Assembly (NCBI GenBank): GCA_003116995.1
Contig: BDSL01000037.1
Span: 682,001-746,000 of the forward strand
Length of the DNA stretch: 64,000 nucleotides
Origin: Yamagishiella unicocca
Taxonomy: Eukaryota; Chlorophyta; Chlorophyceae; Chlamydomonadales; Volvocaceae
Direction: 5' to 3'
Positions 1 through 11,949 of this stretch are shown piece after piece. Under the pieces are notes generated by a model. That model did not search any database. It saw nothing but the letters and a program-made list of their open reading frames with translations, and was not told where the DNA came from. Position 1 is the first letter of the stretch, and every line of letters begins with the position of its first letter. Position numbers and translations under genes: made by a program.

Positions 1-473
1 TGACTTCCAGGAAGAGAGAATGAGGAGTGGTGCTTGAGAAAGGGTTTCCGAGCTTGTGAGTCGCAAAGGCGCACGCGCCTGTTTCAGATTGACTTTTGAC
101 TTCTCAATTTACATCATGACTCTTGACTGTAAGGCCCGAGGTATAGTAGTGCTGTGCCGATCTTCGTTTATTATATGAGCACCTGACTATGGAACAAAAC
201 CAAAGCCGAGAAAAACAGTGTCGCAATTATCAAAACCTAGAAATCAAGGGCAGCTTGAAGAATCTAGGCAAGGACAGTGAACGGATGATTGTGTCTGATC
301 GAATACCTACCTCGAGCAGAGGTGTAAAACCGTTATGTTCGTACTCCAAGAGACGAGAAATATACAACCCTTAATTGAGCGTACTAAATGCCTTCACGTC
401 AAGCATGCGCACGTACTTCGCACAGTCTGCACGAGACGCAATCTAACGCCTCGGAAAGCCTGCTCTGTTGTAG
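1..473. other. left-edge non-coding stretch
   Basis: This stretch is less GC-rich than the gene that follows. I see no exon with convincing splice sites or protein-like composition. It lies beyond the predicted 3' end of the CFAP157-like gene on the minus strand. A 61-codon plus-strand open frame at 189-374 has no recognisable similarity and is probably chance. Confidence 0.5.
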
Positions 474-478
474 TTACA
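474..478 (-). terminator. TGTAA poly(A) signal of the CFAP157-like gene
   Basis: The plus strand reads TTACA, so the minus strand reads TGTAA, the usual volvocine polyadenylation signal. It sits about 80 bases downstream of the stop codon at 556-558, a normal distance. Cleavage would be expected some 10-20 bases further on, near 455-465. Confidence 0.55.
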
Positions 479-555
479 GTATCCCTACTCCCCCACAGCC
501 TTTGCATTGCAGTGTCCCCGCCCTGCCGATTCCAGACCACCTGCCACACCCTTGG

Positions 556-3500
556 TCACACCTTGACTGCTGCCTTGCCCTGTCCGCGGCGCAAAAACGT
601 CCCCGAATGCTTGGCGGTGGTGAGCGGCTGCTCCTGCGACCGCTTGCCCCACGGCCGCACGTCGCTCAGCACCTTCGACAGCGCCTCGTCTACATCCCCC
701 CCGCCGCCGATCAGACCCCCGCCACCAACACCCTGCATCACGTCGCTGGCGGAGGCGCTGTAACCCATCTGCCCCACCCCCACCCCCACCGCCGTAACGC
801 CCCCGGAAACAAGTTGCCCCACGCCGCCGCCGTACCCCATCGCCGCCGCCTCCAAGCTCACCACGCTCGGCGACATTCCCGCCAGCCCCTGCGGCCCACC
901 CGCCAGGCCGCTGTCCATTTCTCGTGTGGGCACCCGCCCCATCCGTGAGCCGGGGAGCCCGCTGCCACTGCCGCCCACGCTCCCGCCGCCACCGAGGCCG
1001 GCGCCGCCCGGACCCCACTCGCCTGGGAGCGCTGCCCCGCTGCCGCCCGCCGACAGCGGCGCGGGTGAGCTCTGGGACAGCGGCCCGTGCGCGTGGCTGG
1101 CGTACTGGCGCCGGTTGAAGGAGGGGATGGGCGGCAGCGTCAAGCCACTGCTGGACGGCTCACCGCCGGCGCTGCGCCCGACGGCACCGGCGCCGGCCAG
1201 GCTGCCGGCGGCTGCCGAGCCCCCCGTGTTCATGCCGGCAGCTGCGGCGAAGGGCTCCGCCACCCCCAGCCCCAGTCCTGGACCCGTGAGGCCTCGGTTG
1301 ACGGTGTAGACGTGCAGTCGCTCCAGCAGCCAGGCCAGCACTCGCTCGCGCTGCTCCAGGCTCAGCTCCTCCAGCCGGCCTGCGGCGGGAGGCCACGTGG
1401 GAGGAAGGGGAGGTTGGCGGGGGGGTATTGCCGAGCAGTGTATTGGCTGGTACCGGTATGGCAGGGTCCGCCCGGCAGCACTATGGCTGGTAGGGCTGGA
1501 GGTCGGGCCACCCACTGCGGTGCGGTGCTTGGCCCCTCCGATACTCCGCCCGTTGTGACCAACACACGTTTCATCGCTACCCACTGGTCCCACCACTGGT
1601 CCCACCACCTGCCACATCAGTCGCTGTTTGGACCCCACTCCCGCGCACGACACAAAGCCCCTCCCGGCGTGTCAAGTCCCTACCACCACCACCACCACCA
1701 CCACCACCACCACCACCACCACCACCACCACCACAACCAATGTTTTCCGCGGTGCGGATCCCCCAACCGCCAGCAACCGCCAACATCCCTTCCCGAGCCC
1801 CAACCGCTCACCCGGCAGCACCGTGATGTCGGCAGGTGGCGGCGTCCCCCCGCCCGCCCCGCTGGCGCTGGAGCCCTCTGCCGGCAGCCGCTCCTCGCGC
1901 ACCACCGTCACCACCTTCTCGCGCACGTCCGCCACACACTGCAGCAGGAAGCGAGCCGTCTCGTCGTACGACGACGACACGGCCGCCGCCTCGGCGGTCT
2001 TGGCGTCCAGCCGCTCGCGCAGCTGCGGTGGTGGTCGCGAGGGGGGCAGGGGGAGGGGGGGCTCAGTGCGGCGTTTAGAGCGTCGAGGCAGGCTGGCGTC
2101 GAGGCAGGCTGGGGTCGGGTTGAGACTTGAGAGGGCAGGAAGCCCGCAGGTCGGCACTTAAGAGACAGGGGTGTGGGAGGCGGGGTCATGCGGCGGTCGG
2201 GGCGGGATCCATGCGGCAGGACAGGGATGATGGAGTGAGATGAGAGTCGCGGACGCCGTTCACCGCAGTGCGTCCCTCCCTCCCCCCCACCGGCATGGTG
2301 CCGCCCCTCTCTTCCCTCCAAGTCCAGTAGCATGCGCGCGTCCAGGTGTCCCAAAGCTATGCAGCAGCTACACTTCCCATGTCGAGTTACCGGTCCTTTT
2401 ATGTAACTCCCCCCCAGCTTGCCTGCTCCGACTCGGCCGCCTTTTCCTCCAGCTGCAGCTGCGCCAGGTGCAGGTGCGCCGCCAGGTCCGCCATCCGCTG
2501 GTCCAGGTGGCCGACCACCTGGTCGCTCTCGGCGGCGGCGTAGCCCTGGTCCTGGAGCTTGGACAGCTGCAGGGAGGGGACGGCGTGAGGAGGGGGCGGG
2601 GTGAGGACGGGGCGGGGTGAGGAGGGGGCGGGGTGAGGACGGGGCGGGTTGCGGCAGAGCAAATACAGTACACGGCAGACAGGTGGGTCAGAGCTTCCGG
2701 CGGTGGTGCACAGAGACAAGCGGCATGGGGCCCCCCACACGACTCGACCCCACCCCACACGACCCGACCCGACCCCACCCCAGACCCCACCCGACCCGAC
2801 CCCACCCGACCCGGCCCACCAGCGTCTTTATCGTCTTCTGGTACAGGTTATTGCGGCGGGCCAGCTCCTCCTCCGTCTGCTTGGACAGCTCCAGCTGCCG
2901 CCGGAGCTCGGCGTTCTCTTCCATCAGCCTGAGCGCAGGAGGGGGGCCGGGGGAGGGAGGGGAGGGGGGCCGGGGGAGGGAGGGGGGGAGGGAGGGAGGG
3001 GGTAAGGGCTCCGGCTCGAGAGGGAGGGGGTACGCGCGACATCAGCTCGGGCGGCAGCCGCAGCTGCAGCGGCTGCAGCAGCAACGCCGAAGTGCGGCAG
3101 AGACGGGAGGCAGCCTCGCGGAGCGACGTCCTCACAGCAAGGGCCGCCGCAGCACCACCATGAGGCCTCCGAGCGCACACCCACACCCGTAACCGCCGAG
3201 AGCAACAACCCCCCCTTCCCGTAGGTCCCGGGGGGGAGGGGAGGGTGTAACCTCCTCTTCTCGCGGGCCCCCGGCCCCCGACCCACTTTGAGTTCTTGTT
3301 GAGCAGCTTCTCCGTCTGCCGGGACTGGTACGACAGCTCGATGCTCATCTGCTCGTTCTCCATGATGGTCCGCTTGGTGGTCATCTCCAGCTGGTTGTCT
3401 GTGAGCTTCATCATCTGGGGGGGGGAGAGGGGTGTGGGTGTGTTTTATAAATGCTGAGCTGTGTGGGTGTGTGGGTGTGTGGCGGGGAGCTAGGGGCGCA

Positions 3501-6500
3501 GGGGCAAGTTGGGTTGGAGGCGGTGGGCCACGGACACCCGCCGGGGGCCGCCACGTGTTGGCAGGGCAGAGGGAGACCCCCCTCCCCTTCCCGCCCTCCC
3601 TGGCTGCATGATACTGAGGGCTGTTGGAGGTATTCGTCCTACCCTGCCCTCCTGCTCTCTGCCCTCCGCCCTGCCTCCGCCCTCACCTGCAGCTTCGTCT
3701 CCTTGATCTTCTGGGCCATCTCCCGCTTCCATTTCTCGCGGTCCTGGATGTGCTGCCGGTCCATGTCGCTGCGGAGGGGGGAGGGGGAGGGAGGAGGGGA
3801 GGGGTCAGCGCCACTTCCTCCCCTGGACGCAACTCGTCATGACACCCACGCTTTGCCTCGGCCCCGACAGGGACCCCGGCGGGGAGGGGACGAGAGGAGG
3901 GAAGCGGTACCCATGCTGCCCCCCCGCCCCTCACCTTCCTCGGCTCCACCAAGCCGCCAACGCAGTCCCTGTCATAACTGCTGCTGCCCCACACATGACA
4001 CATGCTCCCGGGCGCCACGCCTGACACACCGCCCCTCCCCCCCGCCCCCTCCCCCCGCTCCCAACGTCTGTTTAAATGGTTTTTTCGGGCATCCACGGGT
4101 CTTCCTCGACCCCCCCGCCCTCCCAACCCGGTTCCTGGCGCCTTACGTCATTTGTTGCTCCGACTCCTTCGTCTTGCGGGACAGCGTGTCCTTGAGGCTC
4201 TGCAGTGCAGTGAGGTGCGGGCAGGGCAGTTGGGGGGGAGGGGGTGGCGTGAAAACCGGTGACACGAAAACGACAGGATAGTGGGCGCATGGGGGGGGGG
4301 CTCAGGGAGCGCCCCACCACAGTTGGGAAGCCGGGAGGAGGGTGCACGCGGGCGGATTGGCGCAAGACCGTGTTGGCGGCCGTGTTAGAGAGGCCGAGGC
4401 CCCCTTCCCCCGGGGATTCAGAGGACACACGGCGGAAGTCGCACAGGCGGAACGCTAGGAAAGGAGCGCGGAGGGTCTCCCTTCCCCCCACGGTGTTTAT
4501 GCCACTCCCAACCTGCCCTATCACACGGGCCTTCCTCACCCCCCCCCGCGCACCTGCAGCTCGCCCTCCATGGCCTCCTTCCGGTCCAGGAACTCCTGCG
4601 TGATGCGTGCCTTGCGGTCGTGCTCCCGGACCACCGCCTCCAGCCGCTCGATGTCCCGGTCCTTGTCGGCACGCAGCTTGGACAGCGCGGCCTGGAGTGG
4701 CGCGGCGGGGGAGGGGGTTACATAAAAGGACCGTGGACTCGACGTGGCCGAATTGTCCCGGCGGGAGGGGGAGGGGAGGGCGGTTAGTGGCGGTTGGCCG
4801 CAAGCACGTTATGAGTCGCGTCGAGCACCCGCGTTAAGAGCCCCGTAGTCCAGGTGAGGGACGAGGAAGGGGGGGCACTGTGCCCTCAGACCGCCCCGCC
4901 CCGCACCAGGCCTTCCATTCAGCCCCCGACCTCCCTGGCCGGCTTCACTCCCGCCTACTCCGCCGGGGGCCCCTCCCCCCCGCCTCTACCCTCTTACCCC
5001 CCTCCCCCCGTCTCTCCCCACCGCCTCTGCCCTTCCCCCCTCCCCCTGCTCTCCCACCGCCTCTGCCCTCCCCATCCCCTCTTCTCTCCCCACCGCCTCT
5101 GCCCTCCCCCCCTCCCCCTGCTCTCCCACCGCCTCTGCCCTCTCCGCCCCCCGCCCTAGCTGCCGCCCCGCCCCTCACCTCGTGGCTCTTCCTGACCTCC
5201 TCCATCAGGTTGTTGATCTCGGCCACCTTGGACTCCAGAGCCGAGGTGGTGAGAGAGCGCGCCTGGGGGAGGGGAGCGGAGGGGACGGGTCAGGAGCAGG
5301 GAGGGAGGGGAGGAGACGGGAGGGGTTGCTGGTGTGGCCCCGCAGCCCTCTAGTCCGCACCCATCCGCTCCGCCCGCAGCCGCTTCCCCCTGGCTTCCGG
5401 CCGCCTTCGCTGCGCGCTCCCGCCACTCCTTTCCTCCAGCCCTCACAGCTCTACACACACACAGGTCCCCATCTCGATCCCCTTTCCCCCTCCCGTTTTT
5501 TCTCGCATCCACGGGTCTTCCTCAAACCCCCCCCCCCCGCTATCCCACCCATGTCGTGTAACCGGTTTTAATGCCACTCCCCCACTACCGTGTCTGCACA
5601 CCGCCCCCCCGCCCTGCAGCCCACGTCCCCACCTCGACCCCTCCACCGCCCTGCAGCCCGCGTCCCCACCTCGAATCCCCCCCCGGCCTGCAGCCCACGT
5701 CCCTACCTTGAGCTCATTGGTCAGGAACTCGTTGATGTCCCGCAGGTTGAGCTTCTGGGTCTCCAGCTCGTCACTCAGCTTCACGACGTCAACCTGCAGC
5801 CGGTCGCCATGCTCCTGGTACCTGGGGGGGCCGGGGAACAGAGCGGGGGGGCGGGGGTTCGTGGGCCATATTGGTGGGGCCAGGGGGGTGTCGTATAGGG
5901 CGATTAGGGCGGGGCTGTGGAGGTGCTGGGGAGGCGCAGCGAGGGACCCCAGTAGGCGTGATGTGGCACCAGGGGGGTGAGCGGTACGAAAGGGGGTTAC
6001 AATAAAAGAACCGGTACCGCGACTGGGGAAAAGGGGGGGGTGAGCGGTACAAAAAAGGGGGGGTGCGCGGCAACAAAGGGGGCCTGAACGGCGCGGCGCG
6101 ACGGGTCGTAAGCGGGGCTCAGCGGCACCAGCCGCTCGGGTGGGGTGCGTCTGGAACGATGAGGTGGGTGTACGATGAGTCAGGCAGGGCAGCTGGCGGG
6201 GGCCAGCTGGCGGGGGGCAGCGAGGGGTCATGGTCACGTGCTGCCATGTCAAGGGCGGGGGTGGGGCCGGGGGCATGACCCTGCCCCGTCACCGCGGGCC
6301 GATGATTTCCGTTTTGAGGGACACGGCAGCCCCCCCCCAGGGCCGCAGTAGCAGCACCGGCGGCAGTAGCAGTCTGGGGCCCGGCTGAGGGAGCGGTTGG
6401 AAGACGAACAGGTCGGTGCTGAAGACGAACAGGTCGGTACAGGTCGGTGCTGAAGACGCGAACCGCGGGGGAGGGGCCAGGGGTCGACGCAGGGACGGAG

Positions 6501-7233
6501 CGAGGAGCAGGATGCACGGAGCTAGGGCTGCCAGGCTATGACTAGCTGGGGTGGAGGGCGGCCAGTGGCGGGTCCTGAAGCCCCGCATCGGAGGGGGCGT
6601 ATCGGAGGGGGGGGAGCCCTGCCATGCAGGGCAGAGGGGCCAGCCGCTGCCAGGGCCGCCCGGGCGGAGGCAGGGGCGCAAGGGAGCTGCCGGCTGCCGA
6701 CTGAGGGAGCCTGGGTATGATGCCGAAGCGGCGGAATGGAGGCTGGTGGGGCCGGGTTGCTAGGGAGGTCTGGGGAGGAGTCGCGAGCGGGCGGTCTCCT
6801 GACCCGTGCAGCGCGCCCGTACGCGGCGCTTCGGGTTTGACTCGCACACATACATTTCCTTGCCGTGCATCACCGCGGGTTATATTTGACAGCGAGCGGG
6901 TGCAAACCCGCCCAGGAGTCGCCATCCCGGCAGTGTGACAACGCAAGTGTAAGATTCGCAAGGCTCCATATCGCAAGCCATCGAATACTCCATGTGAGGT
7001 GGTGTGCGTTGAGTCGCTGCAAGTCCCCCAGTACGCGTAACGGCATGCGCTTCACACCGCGGCCGCGAGCAGAGTCCGCGCCCGACCAATACCAGAGCTA
7101 TATACCTGTTCAGCTTTGAGCGCAGGTACCCAATAACCAGCTCCTTCTCCACCAGCTCACGCTCCTCCTCCACTTCGTTCTTGGTTTCCTCCTTAGCATC
7201 CTTCTTCTTCTCCTCTTTCTTCTTTGGAGGCAT
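556..7233 (-). CDS. CFAP157: CFAP157-like ciliary/basal-body coiled-coil protein
   Basis: Eleven exons fit one frame: 7106-7233, 5707-5821, 5179-5262, 4554-4691, 4147-4199, 3687-3768, 3287-3414, 2820-2928, 2423-2566, 1812-2022, 556-1379 (2,016 nt, 671 aa). The start is the first ATG, opening a Lys/Glu-rich head (MPPKKKEEKKK), as in CFAP157. The first 450 or so residues are almost continuous coiled coil. The segment TTKRTIMENEQ with a following LLNKNSKLMEENAEL matches the conserved TTKRAIKEN block of animal CFAP157, a protein of basal bodies and sperm flagella. The last 240 residues are Gly/Ala/Ser-rich and not conserved. Intron 9 appears to use a GC donor (CAG|GCAAGC at 2421-2422). A TATA box lies about 110 bases upstream and TGTAA follows the stop. 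Family assignment rests on remembered motif similarity. The exon phases are arithmetic fact. Confidence 0.82.
1682..1734. repeat. (CCA)n microsatellite in intron 10 of the CFAP157-like gene
   Basis: An almost perfect CCA trinucleotide run of about 53 bases within the intron 1380-1811. It creates poly-His, poly-Thr and poly-Val/Gly shadow frames on both strands, none of which is coding. Confidence 0.9.
4975..5160. repeat. polypyrimidine minisatellite in intron 3 of the CFAP157-like gene
   Basis: About five loose tandem units containing CACCGCCTCTGCCCT followed by C/T-only spacers. The plus strand is nearly pure pyrimidine, so the transcribed RNA is nearly pure purine. It ends about 20 bases from the exon 3 donor at 5179. 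Confidence 0.75.
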
Positions 7234-8164
7234 TTTATGTGACGGACACTTTGGGATTACAACATAGGGAAACGACTGTCTTCGGAAGAATAGGCGAATA
7301 TCCAACCCCGCGGTGTGAGCAGCACGGCTGGTCTATACTACCTTCCTATTTATAGAAACAATTATATTACAATTCTTGATGCAGCATCGGCGTATGCATT
7401 ACAGGCTAAGCAATCGGCAGTACTTCGAAGTCGCTGCCTTTGTAGTAAGGGCCCTACCGACGCTCAACTTCGCTATATGAGCCTTAAGAAATCAATGTCT
7501 GTATGTAGGGACCTTGGCGGCAACGATAGACGGCATCGACTGCAAATTAGACGTACGCCTCGGTCGCCAGATAATGCCTGCGGGTTTTCCGCCGCGGGAT
7601 TTCAGGGTGTCATGTAGATTAATGCGTGCTAATTCATAGTGCATACCGCTGTCCCGTTGCCCGCGGTTATTTGACGTAAATGCATTGATCTCAACCGACC
7701 GATCGACCCGCGGGACGCAAGCATTTGGCTCCAGGCGCGTCAAACACATGGCAACCGAGGGACTTGCCAGATTGGCAAAATCAAACGTTAACTTCTGAAG
7801 CAATTCCCATGACCTGCCCTGTAAAAGCAAGAGCGATAGTAATGGCCATACGGTACAGCGGCGAAGTCCTCAAGGCTCGGGCCTCACGCCAGCCCTAATT
7901 AGACCAATAACGGTTCCTATAGTCGACAGCCCGCCAGTTGTAACTGACAAGCCAATCCTGAAAACACAACAGTCCTTACCGACAAACGCATATGCGTTGA
8001 ACCAACAATTGCGCCCCCTGCCGCCTGAGAGCTCTTCGGTAGCCCCAATCCGGCACCACCCCCGGGTCCCCACTCTCAACACATAACTCCCCTCTCACCT
8101 CGTACACGCACACACACAGACGTATGCATGACTGCGCCATCTGCACCGAAATGTGAACCCATAA
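7234..8164. other. intergenic region between CFAP157-like gene and 717-aa gene
   Basis: Noticeably AT-richer than its surroundings between about 7.3 and 8.0 kb, with no exon I can support. It contains the CFAP157-like promoter. Two minus-strand TGTAA motifs (7367-7371 and 7399-7403) could end the 717-aa gene's transcript, implying a 3' UTR of about 1.3 kb that carries the two minisatellites below. Confidence 0.45.
7346..7354 (-). promoter_or_regulatory. TATA box upstream of the CFAP157-like gene
   Basis: On the minus strand this reads TATAAATAG, about 113 bases upstream of the ATG at 7231-7233. That position would place the transcription start near 7315-7320, leaving an 80-90 base 5' UTR. 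Confidence 0.5.
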
Positions 8165-8281
8165 CTGGGATGCGAATCCCGCACCCGAATGTGAATCCAG
8201 CACCGGAATGTGAATCCAGCACCGGAATGTGAATCCAGCACCCGAATGTGAATCCAGCACCGGGATGCGAATCCAGCACCG
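8165..8281. repeat. 19-bp tandem repeat
   Basis: Five to six units of GAATGTGAATCCAGCACCG with point variants (ACCC, GATGC). It lies downstream of the stop of the 717-aa gene, most likely in its 3' UTR. Confidence 0.9.
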
Positions 8282-8381
8282 AACAGAAATGGAAGCATCC
8301 AGGCTGATAAGCAACCGCTCCGCGACCGCCGCCACTGCGCTAGCACCCCCGTCCCCAGGAATCTGGGGACGGCCACTCGAC

Positions 8382-8609
8382 CGTACACCGGCCGCAGCTG
8401 CATCTCCGTACACCGGCCGCAGCTGCATCTCCGTACACCGGCCGGCAGCTGCGTCTCCGTACACCGGCCGCAGCTGCATCTCCGTACACCGGCCGCAGCT
8501 GCATCTCCGTACACCGGCCGGCAGCTGCGTCTCCGTACACCGGCCGCAGCTGCATCTCCGTACACCGGCCGCAGCTGCATCTCCGTACACCGGCCGGCAG
8601 CTGCGTCTC
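8382..8609. repeat. minisatellite with higher-order A-A-B structure
   Basis: Nine units. Type A is 25 bp (starts CGTACACCGGCCGCAGCTGC, ends ATCTC). Type B is 26 bp, with an extra G (GGCCGGCAG) and G for A before TCTC. The order is AAB AAB AAB, so the repeat unit is a 76-bp trimer that was itself tripled. Every unit carries a CAGCTG palindrome. Confidence 0.93.
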
Positions 8610-8729
8610 CGTACAACGTCCTCCCAGCTCTGCCCCAGCCTGGTGTCAGCTGCTGCCCACCAGCCCCCAGCCAGCGCCCCTGACCACGTGGGGCCTGCTG
8701 CCCAGCCGACCTGCCGCAATCCCGCCCTC

Positions 8730-11700
8730 CTAGTCCAGTACGCGCAGCGCATCATGGAGCACCTGCTTGGCGGCGGAGCCCGCAGCCGCAACACCGCTAC
8801 TGCCGCTATCGCCTGGTGGCTCCCCTCCCTCGTCCAGAGGCCCCGCGGGCTCTGCCGTCAGAGACGCGACCTCCCTGCCACTGCCGCTACTGCCGCTACT
8901 GCCGCTACTGCCGCTCTCTGGGCCGGTGGAGTCCTTGGAGGCGGAAGCGCCCTTGCTGTCGTCGTACACTCCCATCACCTGCAGGGTTCCGGAGCGCGTT
9001 TGCGAACCGGATGTCCACAGACGTGTTTGCGCAGGTGACGAGGTACAGCTTACCCCAGCACCCTCCTCCCCGCCACGGGCTTTCCTCAACCCCATGCATC
9101 TCAAAACGTCTGTTCTAAACGGTTTTTTCTGGCATCCACGGGCTTTCCTCACAACCCCCCTCCACCCTGCGTAATACGGTTTTTATACCCCCCCCCCCCC
9201 ATCCACCCAGCGACCCACCTTGCAGGCGGCCCCGATGGCGGCACTGGCCACCTGCAGCGCCGCCCCCTCCAGCGCGTGAGTCGCGACCTGGCGGGCGGCA
9301 CTCAGCCGCTGCTGCGCGGCCGCAGCGGCAGCAGCCGCCCCGGAGAGGGAGAAGACCTGCGGGGTGGCGGGGTGGGCGAGAAGACCCGGTTGCACGACGT
9401 AGGAAACGGAGTTCGGGGTTGGGGGTTGCGGGTGTGGGGATGTGTGTGGAGAGGGAGGGGGCTCGTGGACCGTCAAAGGGAGAGGGGGATGCGGGGGAGC
9501 GGGCCCTGCCGTGCCTGGGGTAGCGCAGGACAAAACACACTGCCGTACCTGGTCCAGGCCGCGAGAGGGCGGCCGGTCAGCAGCTTTCGGTTGGCCGTTG
9601 TCGGGTGGCGGAGAGGCGGTTGGGGCCGGGGAGGGTGCGGGTGGGGCCCTCTGTGCGGGGCAGCAGCCAAGTCGACAGCGAGGGAGGGCAGGGAGGCAGG
9701 GGGAGCGGCAGGGGGAGAGGCGGAGGGAGGGCTCGAGGAAGACCCGCGGATGCCAGAAAAAACCGTTTAGAACAGATGTTTTGAGATGCATGCAGCAGAA
9801 CTAGGTTGGGAATACGAAAGCCGAAGGTCGTAGGTTGACCTTCGGCGGCTAAGCTAAATCGGCTACGGCGAGACGACAGGAAGCAAGGACCCCGCGCGAC
9901 GCAAGGAAACGTTTCGCGGAGCCGGTTTCGCGGCGGGGGGGGCGGGAGAGGGGACGGCAGTTGTGGCTTATGATCACTTGATTCTCAGTGGAGCGGACCG
10001 AGGGGAGCTCATGCGGCACCCAGCACACCGCCGCCCACCTCGATGTCCTCCAGGGAGGGGTGGTGGTGGGTCAGGTCGGCCGGCACCTGCCCGCCGCCGT
10101 TGCCGCCAACAGTAGCGGAGCCGCCGTCGCCGCCGTCGCCGCCGCCGCCGATGCCGTCGCCGCCGTCGCCGCCGCCGCCGATGCCGTCGCCGCCGTCGCC
10201 GCCGCCGCCGATGCCGTCGTCGCCGCCGCCGCCGCCAGCAACTGCACGGTCGTCGCCGCCGCCTGCTGCCGCCGCCTCGCTTCCCTCCGGCTCCCGGCCC
10301 AGCTTGCAGAAGGCGGAGGCCAGCACCCGCCGCACCGCCCCGGCCGCCTCGTCGGCCCAACCACCGCCACCGCCGCCAGCCACCTCGCCCCCGCTACCGG
10401 CCGCCCCGACATCCTCCTCTTGCTGCTGTTGCTGCTGCATCTGCTGCTGCATCTGCTGCTGCATCTGCTGCTGCTCCTGCTGCTGTTCCTGCTGCTGAGG
10501 TTGTGAGTGCTGCTGCTGCTGCTGCTGCTGGTGTTCCGCAAAGACCCGGCGGTCCTCGTCCTGCGCTCTCCGTGCCTCGAGCAGCACCGCCTCTGGAGCA
10601 GCAGCAGGGAAGGGGGCGAGGCGCGGCACCAGGAGCTTAGTCTGGCCCTCACCGAGTCCGTCTACCCCGGAGCGAGGAATGTGAGATGACCCAAAAGAGA
10701 CATGGACCGGGCGGGGGCAACAAAGGAGTGTGTATCGCATCTGGGTCGCGAGAGCGGAGGACCACCACCACCACCACCACCATCATCCATTACATACCAC
10801 CACCACCACTACCACCATCCACTACATACCGCCACCACCACTACCATACTACCACCATCACCGGGCGGGCGGGGCGGGGCCTTGCCGCGTTGTCCACTCT
10901 CCCATCGCTCGCCGCCTCGAAACGTCTTTTTCCAAACGGTTTTTCTCGCATCCACGGGTCTTCCTCGGAATCCCCCTCCTTCCACATCCACAGTTTTTTG
11001 GTAGGCAACCCAGGGTTAAAAGTTTGTACACACTAAAACGCGTTACCGAACTCTTCGCCGGCTAGCTCCCGCCATCCATTTCCTGGATACCTTTGTACCT
11101 GGGTCTCCTCGCCACCCCCTCCCCACCGCCGCCCGCACACGTACCCGACTGCGGCGCCTCCCCGATGTCGGCTCCAGGGTGGCCCGCAGAGCGGCGCTTC
11201 TGAGCCGCCAGCGCCGAAACCAGCTGCTGCACCTGGGAGGGGCGCAGCGGGCGTGTCCGCGGGTGTACGGGTGTACGGGTGTACGGAGTACGAATGTACT
11301 GGTTTCGGAACCGGTGGTCGTCAGCAGGCCACTGCACAAGCGCAGCTGGGTCAGTGCGGCAGGTGCTCACCCCTCCCCACCCTACCCCCACCCCACCCAA
11401 ACGGTTTTTTTCGGGCATCCACGGGTCTTCCTCGAACCCTACCCCCACCCCATCCCACCCTTCCGCACATCCGCGGCCCCACCTGCTACCCTGAGGCTGC
11501 AGGTACCCACCACCGGGGGCCAACCGGCGCCCCAACTCCCGAAACACATTCGTCCCCCCTATCTCCCCCCTCCCCACGGTAACTCCACGGTCCTTTAATA
11601 TAAACCCACGGTAACCCCCACGTCTCCCCCCGCCCCTTCCTATCCCCCCCGGCCCTCCTCACCTCCTCCTCACTGGCTGGCTCCTCGTCCTCCGTACCCG

Positions 11701-11917
11701 CGGACGCAGCAGCAGGCCCCTGCCCCTGCCGCCCCGGCCCCTGCGCCAGGGCCACCTCCGACCGCCCAGCTGTGGGGGGGTCCAGCAGCGCACGGGCTTC
11801 GGAGCCATGGCCGCCGCCTGCTACAGCCGCCGCTGCCCTGGCCCTCCTGGCCTGCTGCATGCGGCTGTAGTGCTCCTCAGCCAGCCGCAGCTGCTCCGGG
11901 ATGTCGAAGGGGCTACT

Positions 11918-11949
<32 letters not shown>

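Noticed and set aside
8165..8609. CRISPR-like array of short repeats
   Set aside because: Units are contiguous with no spacers, and the genome is eukaryotic.
7976..8794. 272-codon minus-strand frame with repeated RCSCGRCTE
   Set aside because: A translation of the minisatellites downstream of the 717-aa gene's stop, with no splice or domain support.
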